Shown: positions 45,423 to 56,760 of the stretch, in pieces | Layout: the number at the start of each line of letters is the position of its first letter | How positions within the stretch are numbered: position 1 is the stretch's first letter | Source: Cladosporium sp. IMV 00045 | Lineage: Eukaryota > Ascomycota > Dothideomycetes > Cladosporiales > Cladosporiaceae | Assembly: GCA_001931905.2 (NCBI GenBank) | Contig: MSJI02000818.1 | Coordinates: 53,990-117,989, forward strand | DNA: 64,000 nucleotides | Reading direction: 5' to 3' | Program-made: the position numbers and the translations under genes | Notes under the pieces: model-generated | What the model was told of the DNA's origin: nothing | The model's input: the letters and a program-made list of their open reading frames with translations, nothing else | Database searches by the model: none

Positions 45423-46316
45423 ATCGCGTCTCGAACAGCGACAATGTCAGCAGCAGACACAGACACATATCATTCGCCCGTCCACAGAATTGGCCTTTCT
45501 CCTTGAAACTTCCGAAAACTCGTCTCCCAAACCCACAACAAGACTGCGCCATAGTTCTCCCCACCCACCTCCCGAAAACTGGAGCTCAAGTTTCCTGGTT
45601 TAATCATATCGGCCAACCACAAAGACCCGATTTTCACAAGCAAAACGGCATGCGGTCTGGTTTGGACGCATTTCTCGCGCGTCAATTCCAGGAAAACTTG
45701 GGTCTGCGACGCGCATGTGGAAAAAGTGTGGGCTTTCGATCTTCTTGGGAGCGCTTGATGAGGATATTGCGTGTGCTTGCAACAAGCCATGAATGGCAAA
45801 AGAAGATATTGTCGCGCCGTTCTCTCAATTTCTCTATCCCAGGCGTTCTTCTATTGGCGGTGCAAAGCGGCGTTTTCTCCCTTTCCTCTTATTACATGTA
45901 GCCACGAAATTATGCACAGGATCCAGCACTTCCTCTCGCAAAGCCATGATCCACAAACTCCTTATCGTGTTTGATTGAGAGGCTCTGCAAGTTTGGGACA
46001 AGCAAGTGGACAACATGAGACAGAATGAGAAAGAGAGCACAAATCTCAAAGTGAATAGAACTTAACATTCCAGAATAGCTTTCGAACATTTTCGCTACAC
46101 TAGCTATCAAGCGATGAACATAAGAGAACTCATTCCCTCTTTGAAAGTAAGAGCAAAAGCGAAAAATAAAGCAGAAAAACCAGCCAACCCACTTTCCCTC
46201 GGGGCGACGACCTACACCAGAAACGCCAGCGCTAAAACCCGAGTAAACTACGAAAAACGAAAAACAATAAAAGAAAAAGGAAAGCCAGCAATGAATGATC
46301 ACGATCAGACATCCTC
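45410..46316. other. Convergent 3' intergenic stretch, no gene seen
   Basis: About 900 bp between the convergent small-protein and WOPR genes. Frames of 60-139 codons on both strands show no domain. The last 250 bp are purine-rich on the plus strand. Confidence 0.5.
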
Positions 46317-47759
46317 CTAATACGCCTTGAAAGTCGTCTTATCAAGGTTCCTCAGCGCCTGCACGTCGCGGCTCGCCTCGAAGCCCAGCTTGTGCATCGG
46401 GATGTCCGACGCCATGCGGCTGCCGCCGTTCGGGCTCCTGCTGCTCGAGCGCACGGGCGGCTGGCCGTTCTCGCCCGCGTTGAGCATGGCGTGGATGCTC
46501 GGGATGGTCTGGCCGGAGCTGGCGGCGGGTGCGGAAGCGCTGGAGGCGGCGGGCGCGGTTGTGGACTGCTGCGGCTGCTGCTGGGATTGGGCACCGGCTT
46601 GGTTTTGCGTTTCGGGTGTGGAGCGGGCGGGGGATTTGAGTTGGCTTTGGTGGGAGTCTTGACGTTCGTCTTTTTTGGGCGAGGGGATGGTGACCGGAGG
46701 AGGGATGGGGCGGGTGTCGGGCTTGGGGAGTGGTGGTGCTGAGGCGGTTGCGCTGGGTGCGGTGGAGGGCGGAGGGATGGAGGCGCTGACGGATGGTGGT
46801 GGTGGTGGTGGGTACGAGCCATATCCGGGGTAGGGTGCGCCGTGTGAGGGAGGGTAGCCTGCGGCGGCGGCGGCGGCTGCTGCTTGGAGGCTGGATGGAG
46901 GTGGTGGGCCGTGGCCGTAATGAGGTGGTGGTGGAGGGAGGCCGTGGCCGGCCATGTGAGGTGGTGGTCTGTCGTAGGCGGAGGGACCGTAGGGCGCATA
47001 GGGTGGGTATCCCATCGGGTGCGGGTAGCCTGGGTGGCCTGGGTGTTGGTAGTATGGTCCGTAATGAGGGTGAGGAGGCGGTGTGTGCATAGGACTGGGA
47101 GGCGCCCATGCGCCGGGGTGAGGAGGGTATCCGTAGCCGGGACGTCCGTACATGGGAGGTTGGTGAGCGGCGTGCGTGTATCCAGGAGAGCCCATGGGTC
47201 CGCGGGTGACGGCAGGGATAGTGCTCTGTTCGTGAACGGTAGATTCGGGGTACATGCCCTTCTCGGGGCGAATGTGACGGAGTTGCGGGTCGTTGGTGGG
47301 TTGCATGAGGTGCTGAGATTGTTGCGAGGAGCGAGAGTAGTAGCTAATGAGGTGGAGGTGCTGGCTGTTGTTGGTGGTGATTGAGAAGGACTGCTTCATG
47401 AGGCCGTCCGGTTTATAGCGGTAGCCATCAGGACCGCCGTCAGAGTCCTGTTCATTGCTGGCTTGAGGAGCGTCGCGGCTGGCTGTCTTATCGAAGCTGG
47501 TTCCGCCTCGCTTGCCCTCCATCTCGCGGTAGGTCAAAAAGCTGCCAGACACCCTGCTGGCACTCCATGACTTTCCATCCGTCCATCTTCGCATGCCCGC
47601 CTCTCGCTCGTCCCACACAAATACTGAGCCAGACTTGATCGACTGGCGCTCCTTCTCGGACAATCGTCTCTGCACACGAGGCAGAAGGCCAATACGGCAA
47701 GCCTCGAAAAGAATTATGGCATCCGCCGGCGTGCGGACATGCCCATTGTAGGTTTCCAT
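46317..47759 (-). CDS. WOPR-domain transcription factor, Gti1/Pac2 family (Pac2-like)
   Basis: Single exon, 480 aa from METYNGHVRTPADAI at 47759. First WOPR box: AIILFEACRIGLLPRVQRRL, SIKSGSVFVWDEREAGMRRW, SWSASRVSGSFLTYREMEGK. Second box: YRYKPDGLMKQSFSI, HLHLISYYSR, with a proline-rich linker in between of about 45 aa. The rest is low complexity, with Pro/Gly/Tyr/His-rich stretches, a poly-Ala run and Ser/Gln-rich parts, as usual for activation regions. The family controls morphological switching, conidiation and virulence (Wor1, Ryp1, Sge1, Pac2). The N-terminus METY...VRTPADAI fits the Pac2-like branch rather than the Wor1/Ryp1/Sge1 branch; that split is from memory. Confidence 0.9.
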   Translation of the reverse strand: METYNGHVRTPADAIILFEACRIGLLPRVQRRLSEKERQSIKSGSVFVWDEREAGMRRWTDGKSWSASRVSGSFLTYREMEGKRGGTSFDKTASRDAPQASNEQDSDGGPDGYRYKPDGLMKQSFSITTNNSQHLHLISYYSRSSQQSQHLMQPTNDPQLRHIRPEKGMYPESTVHEQSTIPAVTRGPMGSPGYTHAAHQPPMYGRPGYGYPPHPGAWAPPSPMHTPPPHPHYGPYYQHPGHPGYPHPMGYPPYAPYGPSAYDRPPPHMAGHGLPPPPPHYGHGPPPPSSLQAAAAAAAAGYPPSHGAPYPGYGSYPPPPPPSVSASIPPPSTAPSATASAPPLPKPDTRPIPPPVTIPSPKKDERQDSHQSQLKSPARSTPETQNQAGAQSQQQPQQSTTAPAASSASAPAASSGQTIPSIHAMLNAGENGQPPVRSSSRSPNGGSRMASDIPMHKLGFEASRDVQALRNLDKTTFKAY

Positions 47760-50700
47760 TGCTCCCTCAGCAGCCTGGCGACTGCTTGGGCAGCTGTGAT
47801 GCTTTGAATGAAGTGAGCGAGTGCTAGAAGGTGTCAGTAAGGGTGTATGTGTATCGCGACAGGCAGTCAGCATGCATACCTCTATATATGGTGCGCGACT
47901 GTGTGCAAGTCGGCGAGCGATATTGTCGTAGTGAGGGCAAGAATATGCTTGGTAGTCTCTCAAAGATCTTCAGCGGTCGTGATTGCTTCTGTTGGATGAC
48001 AAAGGTCTCGTGTGGCCGGGGTTGAGAGGAGAGGAAGTGAAAGAGCGATCACGGATGCATGGAGCGAAGAGGGCAGCAAAGAGAGGTCGTTTGATGACCG
48101 CACCGCACTACTCGCACACACAAGAAGGCAGAAGAGAAAGCCGAGGAATGCGATCCACGCCGCCCCATGCGCGCTAAAACCTAAACCTAACTTTAAATGG
48201 TCCTCCTCTAAATTTGCTCCACCAACCAAATGGCCCGCGGGCGCTTCTATGCCCTGAATGATTCTGTCGTGTCTGGGAAAAGTATGCTTCCGCACACTCC
48301 AGCCATGACACGACCGACACGCGAGCGCCAATATCAATCTGAGTAACACTCCAACACCAGCGACAGCAGCAGTGCCAGGTCTCACACCACCGCTCTCGCC
48401 ATGGCGTGTTGATCGCCAACCAGGCAGACATACACCGCACCCACAACCATTCGTCTGCCCAGACATCTACAAACATACCCTTCGCTTCCCCAGGCGAAAC
48501 GGACCGGGGTCTCGACAAGCCCCTCCAAGACCCAACCTAAGCCACTACCGATGGCACAGGACCTCCAAGCTTCTTGTGTAAGCTTGGCTCGTCCAAGCTC
48601 GCCGCGGATGATTGTCTATCAAGACACGTTGTCATCCTTTCGATCTGGGAGCCTGCCATGTTGAACGATGATGGTAAGACTTTGCAGTCTTGCTCGATTT
48701 CGTCAGCCGTCGACATCCGGATGAATCTCCCCGGAGCACCGCCATCTCCTAGGGAGTACCATTTCACGACGCCTACACCCGACTTTTCCTGCTCAAGAGT
48801 AAGATAGCGGGTCGCTTTGAGCTGCCAAGCCGATAGTTAAGCTTGGCATTTCTTATCCTCGGCCAGCCTAGAAAGCCGCGACTCATTGGCGATCTCGCTG
48901 TGCTTGGGCTGGAGTCTTGGGTGCTGCTTTCGGCACGAAGCGCAGCCTAGCCTCCAGCTGATAGGTGAGAGAAGTATCACCGTCGCGGCCGCTCGCCGCC
49001 TCTTAGCACGGCTTGTCCGCTTGGGCTTCTGTCTTCTCATTTATGTGCTCCTTATCGGAAGACTGGGCCAAGGGTCCGCGTAAGCACACACCTTGGGAGC
49101 TTGGCCACTCGCTCGACTTCAGCCAACTTGCACCAAGCCACGCACATGCACGTACTCTGGTACCTGTCACGATATTTTCTCCGCCTTCCACTTCCTGGGG
49201 TTTATGCTTATGTTGGCGATCGCCAGGCGATAGCCTGCAGAGTTCACATTACACTTCTTCAACGGTTTGGTAGTCTTTGGTCAGGTGACAACTAATTTTG
49301 CTGAGCTCAGTTAACCCAAGACGAGTCATATCTTGCTACGTTACCTCTTCTTTGTTAGGTCGCACAACCAAGGGCGCTGCGGAACCTGCGGAGCCAGACA
49401 CGTCGAAAAAGGCCGCCGATGATGGGTCGTGCCGCGCACCGGTGGCCCCACTGCCACGCGAATATGAAGTAAAGCCAAGCCACAAGCGCGCCAGGCCAAC
49501 CCTGAGCGGGGTCGCGCCAAATCAAGTTCTTGTTAAGCTTATCGACCGCCCGTCAGACGAGTTGCTTGCTTCGACTGCGCTCCACACTCTAGTCCTCGCC
49601 AAGCGGGCGCGGCGGTCTGTCCAAGCATGTCGTGCTTGGTGCTTGGGCTGAGAGACTTCGCTCCATGTTGGCTTCTCTTCGTCCAAGCCACGGCGTGGTC
49701 TTGTCGCTCCATAGTCTTTTTCGCTGTGCGACTTCGGCGAGTGCATCCTGGCTTGGCCTCTTGGAGGGGCACGTGGTATCTCTTCTAAGATCTGAGTATC
49801 CGCTTTCAGCCTTATGATACTCGTTGGCACTGAAGAGTTCTCGGTCTAATCTTGGTGGTCTCTTTCCGGACGTCTGTGTCTTCTTGGTGTGTACTACTGA
49901 GTAGTGTGCACTCTTTGACGAAGTGGTTCCCACGACCCATCAGGATTGGTCTTCAGTGGCTCCATTTCCCTCTCTTCGATTATATTGTGTCTGGCATAGG
50001 CCTCGGAGTGATCCGAGATTCCGGTTCACCAAAGACAGCATACCTCCTGTCTAGAGATACTACCGCGGGAGCAAAGCGTACACCCATGACACGAACGCCA
50101 ATAATGCTCTCCCTACTTGAGCGAATCCATCACCAATAAAGCCTCACAAGCCGCCGCATTGGCTGGCGGCGCTTTTGTCTCGGCACGATATTATTGCTAT
50201 AGGCAAGCCTGACACGCAAGCGCCACCGCTCGGCTTACTCCAGCGAAGCGGAAGCGACTTCGCAGTGTTCTTGGAACGTTGCACGCACAAGCCTGTCAAG
50301 ACTCGATCAATAGGGCAATTCTCCTGTTCGGCGCCACGGCGCATATTGCCGCGGGAATAAAAGACCTTTGGTCGCGTGTTTGGCAGGCGCACGTTGTGGA
50401 TTCTTCCGGGCAGGAAGAGAGCAAAGGAATCAATCACAGTGAGGTGCCAATCGAGAGAGGCTTCCCTCGTCCGAATCCTGGCCTCGCCTGGCTTCAGATC
50501 AATCAAACGAAGGGGCGGCAAGTATGAAGTAAACCAACTCACCGCGAACAAGAAGCTTCTCGGGGCTGAGCACCGCATGGTACGAATCAGCAACCCCTCG
50601 CGTTCTAATCGTTCGGGCCTTCACACAGCCTCGATCAGTAGTTCAAGACCCAAGTAAACCGGCCTTGGCTGACAGGGAGCACGGGACAAGTAGCTTGCTT

Positions 50701-51450
50701 GGCTGACATCCACCTGCAGACTTGTCGTGACATGCCACGATGCCTAGGGCTGAAGAGGCTTTCCTGTCTCACGGGAAGGCTCGTTTCTGGTCTTGGGGTG
50801 TGAATTAGGAGAGTGTGGGATTGATCAGATGACCTGAGCCTACTTTGCTAGCTGGACTATAGGGATTATGTTATACGACTGCCTTGTGGGTTGGCGCTTG
50901 GTTGGGAGCGAGGAGGTGAGAAGTGTCCTCGCGGGCCTTCTTTGTGCAAAGGGAGCTGCAATCACTGTTCGATCGGTTTGATTATTCTCTTCATCTACAA
51001 GACTGCGTGGCACGCTCGTACTGTGAAAATTCATTCACTCGTTGAGCAGCTGAGGCCCACATATCATGACGAACTCAGCCCTTTTCGCTGCCGGCTCGAT
51101 CAGAGCATGTAGCTGACCTTCCATGACTATTGCCTTTCACCACTGATGCGAACAAGTAGACAATTCCGAGGACTACTGCCTTTTCTTCACTCGTTGGAAG
51201 ACCCTCGGCAAACATGACACTATGTACGCCCGTCGAGTCGACCAATACGTTGCCGGTCCTGAAATCTCGAACATCGATCAAGACCAGCAACATCAACGCT
51301 ACTTCGTTGATTGCTGATTCAGATCTTACGGTAGCTCATACCTAGGCCTGCTCCTTTCAACAACTTCGCAATTATCGGCTAATTCAGCCTTCCGGACCTG
51401 GGTATCAAGCTCTATAATACTGGTTTGTACGCCATCCAGCTCACCGCCTT
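47760..51450. other. 3.7-kb gene-empty stretch rich in CTTGG/CCAAG words
   Basis: The first 750 bp should be the WOPR-gene promoter, which is long in this family. From about 48,560 to 50,720 the words CTTGG, CCAAG and AAGCTT recur unusually often on both strands. No frame here has a domain, and no terminal inverted repeats or target-site duplication were found by eye. It may be a decayed element, but I cannot prove it. From 50,840 to 51,430 I see nothing. Confidence 0.4.
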
Positions 51451-53004
51451 TCAGCTCTCTTGTCCCAATTCGTGTAATTGTGCATACTGTGCATCTACCT
51501 CAGCGCCATGCTCATGATCTCCATCAACTTCTTTTCTTGCCTCAGAGTACTCACTCGCGGCGTCTTCCTTTGGGGTCTTTTGTCGCCGCCGCCACCAGAA
51601 CTGTCCGGCAATGATCAAAGAAACTCCAAGTGCTGAAGCGACCGCTATTCCTGCAATGGCTTCCTTGCTCAAAGCAGGTGTTCTTCCTGATTCGAGAGGT
51701 GCAATACTCTCAATGCTCGAATTCGACTCTTTCGAGGCATCAGGGAACAAGGCTTGGGACACAAAGAAATTTTGGCTCTCGTAGTCAGCGACTACATGCG
51801 CCCTGGAGAAAGACCCGGCCAAGTGTGTATTGCTCTGGTTTCTCGGCCCGTTCCAGAGGGAAGTACCTCGACGGAGGATCGATGAAAGGCGGACTTCCCT
51901 CAAGATCGAACGCACCGTAAGGCAGATTGATCTCAACCGTGTCCCCGTCCGATTCCTCATGTTCAAGTGTAAACGTCACAGTGGGATTCAGACTGGACAA
52001 CTTCCTGTGAAGCTTGTCATCGACCAGGTAAAGCTGAGCGTCTTCGCTCCAAGTCAGGTTGAAAGCTTCCTCAAACCGATGACATACTTCCAACGGAAGC
52101 CAAAGATGCGTAACCAGCGAGTTGATGAATACTGGAATACTCTCAGACAACAGCAGCGACGAGCCGAGCGTATCATACCCAACGCTCTTTAGGTAAACTG
52201 TCAAGTCCCGCGGGTACCGGCTCCAAACCCGAACGTAACGTTATTAGGAACATAGCGACTCTGATCGTAGCCTCCAAGCACCAAAGACCCAAAAACGGGG
52301 TTATCGCGATACGCTGCACCAGCAGTGCATCCCCACGACAAGCTAGGTATGAGACTGTGGTTCTTGAGCTCGCTCAGAAAATTAGGCTGCGGATCTCGCA
52401 TGCTCGTCGCGTCGTTCTGGCTGGAAAAGTTGAACGGGATCGGACTGAGACCCATGAAGCCGAGCCAGTAGTTGTTGTCTGCGAAGCCGGCGATGATCTG
52501 GTCGGGCAACGATGGAAGGTCAGAGCCGGGGAGGCCGAGGGTTAAGGTGTCGAAGCCGTAATATGCGTTGCCGGTTAGATTGAGGAAGCCTTCGTAGTAG
52601 GTGTTCAGCTCGAAAAGACCATCGTTGTCGAGACGCTCGGTGCTCCAGTTGCTGGATTTGTTCGGGTTGAAGAGGAGGCCACGAGAGTCTTCGCAATGCC
52701 TCAGATTTGGGTTGGCTTGTTTGCATCCTTCGGGTCGGACGACCCACTGTTGACGATCTGCTGTTTATTAAGTTGAATCTTGTGATGTTTTGACCCTACG
52801 ACTTACAGTTGTGTCGCTGGCAGACGCCGATGTTCCGGGTATTGGACGAACGGTCTGCCCTGGCGTGCCTACTTGGACGTGGAACGTCGACCATGATCCG
52901 TTCCCATCCCAGTATAGGCTGGGAGGGACATTTATTGGTGAAGGTAAGGCGGTCATGGGTTCATTTGTTAATTGATGTGCAACACAAGTTATTTCGAGTC
53001 GCAA
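51451..53004 (-). pseudogene. Aspartic-peptidase-like (A1 fold) surface protein with two frameshifts
   Basis: Similar to fungal membrane-anchored A1-family proteins. Exon 1 lies within about 52795-53004 (WDGNGSWSTFHVQVGTPGQT), followed by a short intron (GTAAGT...CAACAG). A long exon then runs in frame 0 to about 52205 (GLPGSDLPSLPDQIIAGFAD, SYSWGCTAG-like region, SLVLGGYDQSRY). At about 52205-52212 the frame shifts: CCCGCGGGA carries two extra bases relative to the expected TRDLTVYLKSVG. At about 51800 it shifts back (LGRVFLQGA then HVVADYESQNF). A C-terminal membrane segment (IAGIAVASALGVSLIIAG) and a basic/acidic tail follow. The first catalytic DTG is replaced by IPGTSASAS, so even an intact version may not be a protease. 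No signal peptide was found upstream. Confidence 0.65.
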
Positions 53005-53524
53005 AAGGCTCTTGCGTCTTCATCAGGAACAAACGATGAAAGTCTAGAAAGCATCGACACATTCAAGAAGAGAGGCTGCTCCCACCTCTAACGCATTGAG
53101 GGATGTTCTAGATGCGCATTCTTCGAGGTAGTGCAACTTTTCGTATTGCACGATGCTAATGCAAGCCAGAACATACGATACGAGAGCCAGCTGCAGGCAC
53201 AGCAGCGACGACAGCAGTACAATGTTCAGCTGTGCAACCCACTACTTCTATTTCCGAACACCCACGATGCAAGCCTCGCAGATGCAGACCGATCGACGAC
53301 CTTCAATCTATTATCGTTCGAGCTGCTGAGTTCATTTCAAATCTAGGAGTGGTTCAGTCCTTTGTCTGCTAGATCAACATCAGTCAACCAGACATGCAGA
53401 TCTGCTTCGGTCATGCATTGTGCACATGTAATCTTTCTGAGAACATTTGTTGTCTTTGCTCACTGTGCTATATTGAGCGTGAATGTTTTTTTTTTCAAGC
53501 ATGGTTGCAGGCTGATCGTTCACA

Positions 53525-55856
53525 ATGAATTTCCTGACCTTGTATACTCTTTCACTGCTCGTCATTAGGACAGTGTTTAGTCAAGCGGGTGAGTCTACGA
53601 TTTAGAACTTCACAAATTACTTGTCAGCTAAAGAAAGGCTCAGCATATCTGGGAAACGCTACTTCATTTACACTGCCAGATACACACTCACGCGAGCCAT
53701 CTGCCTCAATTGGGTCCATCACGATCACTTCTCACACTTCACCATTGGTCACTGCGACTGGATGGTTTCCCCCATCCAACCAGACAGCGTCTAATGACCC
53801 TGGCAATACCTGCGTCAAGGACTGTACTTTCACCATACCAATCACGAATTACAGAGGATGGTCCCAATGCCAACGCCAGACAATGGCCGTCATTGGCCAG
53901 GTTTACTATCTTGTCGACAACGGAACGAACATCACTTCTATGAGCACAAGCTATGCGTCTCAGGTTACCTTTGAGATTAGCGGCACAATGGTAACTTCTG
54001 CCGTGAGCGACATCGTCGCTAACGGCTCGGATATATTGACTAGAACGGATGTCAATGCTGGTGGTACAGTTACCACTGTGATTGAAAGAGGCGGTACAGT
54101 GCCGGAAACTATGTACGTCCCTTGATCTGAGCTGCAAATACTTGATGACTAACATGGCTCTCCTAGTACATATCCAACGACACACCACATGTTTACTGGC
54201 GGATACGAATGGAACGGTGTGTTCCCTTACAGCACGAGGGGATCCACAAAGTGCATGACGGGACAAGAAGGTTTCGCGACATCATTTTTGCTTGAGACTA
54301 CGACGGCGTTTGTACACGGCAAAATGAAGACCGAAGAGTCGAAGAGCCCGCCACCGAACATTCCAGTCAGTCCGCCACCCAATACGGATCTTCTGCCAAC
54401 TCGCAAGACCTCAAAATCGGATGACAAACCGACAACTGATCCAGTAGATCCTAATCCGTCACCAACGGGAAAGACACGGTTACCATCCCAGCAATAGTCA
54501 GAACAGTAATAACCCGGGAAAACCACCAACCGGAAACCGACTCTCAAATCCCAATCCAGACCCAACGCCTAATCGACCTTGGGGTACGGCTACTACAACA
54601 CAGCGACTAGGCACCCTCATCTCACTGATCAATGAGGTCAGCCAACAACAATCGACAGCCAAACCAGGGCAAGGTCAAGCTGCCAGCGAGCCTCCGGCAG
54701 CGCCAACCATGATTGATGCAAACAGACCTCCTGGCCGTCCACAACTTGATCCCGTTGACATCGGTTTTACCACAATCACGCCTAATTCTGAAAGTCATCA
54801 TATGATTAGCACGCATACTTTACAGCCAGGTGGTCGTCCCTATGAAACGGAAGGAATCGCCTACGTTTTGGATCATGCATCTTCGGCCATTGTCGTCAAT
54901 GGCATTTCAACATTTGCCATACCGAGGTATTCGGCGTACCAACCCGGTCCTATTGCAATTGGTGCCACCACGATAACTGCAGACGGACCTGGCCAGTACA
55001 TGGTTGGCACACATACATTGCGGCCTGACGACTCCTCGTACCAAACAGAGGGGACAACTTACATCCTCGACACTTCCGCGAACGCGATCATCGTCGATGG
55101 TGTCTCGACATACCACATACCCCAAAACCTCCCATCCAATCTTCCAGCACCCATAACAGTTGGCAGCACCACATCACTGCAAACTCTGCAGGACAATACA
55201 TGATCGAGTCGCACGCCCTCAGACCAGAAGGCTCCTCGTACGAGACAGATGAAACGACCTACATCCTCGACACGTCCGCAAACGCAATCATCGTGAACGG
55301 CATCTCAACATTCAGCCTCCCAACCCAACAAAAAACGCCCAGTCTCCCACCAACAATCACCCTCGCCGGCGCAACAGCAGCTCTCAGCTCAGCCTTCGAA
55401 TACGTCGTCGAAGGCCAAACACTGACACCAGGCGGACCCGCCATCACCGTGTCAGGGACTCGTATCAGCATAGCTCCGGACGCAGCAGCGGTAGTCGTGG
55501 GTTCGTTGACCAGCTTCCTCGCAAAATCGACTGACGTCGGAGACTACGTCTGGGCTGGAATTGCTGGTGTCATTAGTCGGATGTCTGTGACGATTGCAGC
55601 GAGTGATGGGGTGATTTATACGCCTTACCCTTCCGGTGGGGAAATAGGAGGGCTCAGCGATGGATCGAACAGGATGTCAGATGGCCAGGCGCCGCGAACA
55701 ACTTCTGACGACCTTGCCGCTGCCACGAATTCTGGTCTGTCCTCGAGTCAAAGTTCGGAAGATAACTCGAACGCAGGATCCGCTCCCGTGGGACCTTCGA
55801 CCGTCGTGGCAGCCTTCGGGGGTGTGGTGGGTCTGCTCATGCTCGTGACATCGTGA
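53525..55856 (+). pseudogene. Secreted, GPI-anchored repeat glycoprotein with two compensating frameshifts
   Basis: Exon 1 53525-53588 encodes a signal peptide (MNFLTLYTLSLLVIRTVFSQ). Exon 2 is 53638-54112 and exon 3 starts at 54167 (54-nt intron). The N-terminal ectodomain has many NxS/T sequons and a pair of cysteine motifs. A Pro/Ser/Thr-rich linker follows, in which the frame moves by +1 between about 54446 and 54497. Four repeats of about 60 residues then start near 54751, 54949, 55150 and 55350, with pattern G-x-TTITA...HTLRP...YILD-SANAIIV-GVST. Within repeat 3 one base is missing near 55171, which returns the frame. The C-terminus ends in a Ser-rich stretch and a hydrophobic tail (STVVAAFGGVVGLLMLVTS), fitting a GPI signal. 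Role in the wall or in adhesion is inference. Confidence 0.65.
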
Positions 55857-56760
55857 AGTGAAGAAGATGAGTATCTAGTGAGATGGAAAAGCTTCTTGCT
55901 TTTCGTCGGTAGATCCCTTAGTGGCCACGCCCTTCATGGACCCTTTCTATATTTCAACCGAGTATTAGCCTCCCTCGCATGGCAGCAGGGAGGCCACCGT
56001 AAATATGCAAAATATGAGAGCTCTATATAGCATAGCTAGGTAGACACTTCAACGACTACGACTTTTATCGAGGCTCATCATGTTATAGCACATCCTCGAA
56101 TTTGACCCGAACCCGGCGGCTAAATAGGCATTCTCTAGAGATCAATTTATGTACTTGACTACAGTAGGTAAGGCATAACAAACTTCTAGAATAATGAAAT
56201 GAGCGGTACTAAGAACAATGAAATGATAACGATCAAGTCGTGTCAACGTTGATTAAAACGGCCCAGTAGACCTAGATAAAGGGCAATGTAGATATACGCG
56301 CGAATTCATTACAGAGAATAATTTTCTATCAATTCTATGCGAGAAGATTGCTTTACGAGAGTCTATAGAGACATCCACGGACTATGTTTCTTAAGCCGGT
56401 GTGCGCTTATCTTCATCGGAAGCCAGCGCTGCTATATCCTCCCGAGAGAAAACGATCATCGTGATTTTCGTGTAGATGAGAACTTGGTGCCTCATTGTAG
56501 GTGGAGAAAGGGGTCATACAAGAAGAAGAGTAATAAGTTGAAATGCAAAAGGTTTTCGGTTTCTGTCAGTCTTCTCTATCAATTTGTATGCTGTGATCCA
56601 AATATCTACAGAGAGAAAAGTGAAAAAGACAAAAAGCGCAGACCCATTAGCTATGCCAAACCTCCATGTATCATCATCGCTTCGTGAAACCCAAATCCAA
56701 ACCCGAAAAACACCCCCAAAAGTAAACGGGAAAGATATGCGAGATCCCCCAGCAACCCCC
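55857..56760. other. Convergent 3' intergenic stretch, no gene seen
   Basis: About 900 bp, AT-rich relative to the surroundings. An imperfect repeated word (AATAATGAAATGA / ACAATGAAATGA) lies near 56,191 and 56,215. The 116-codon frame at 56,337 has no domain. Confidence 0.5.

Noticed and set aside
46327..47384. Several long plus-strand frames, Val/Gly/Arg-rich
   Set aside because: Shadows of the Pro/Gly/His-rich WOPR-protein gene on the minus strand.
48179..48191. Telomere-like CCTAAACCTAAC
   Set aside because: Only about two units, not the usual fungal TTAGGG register, and in the middle of ordinary sequence; chance is enough.
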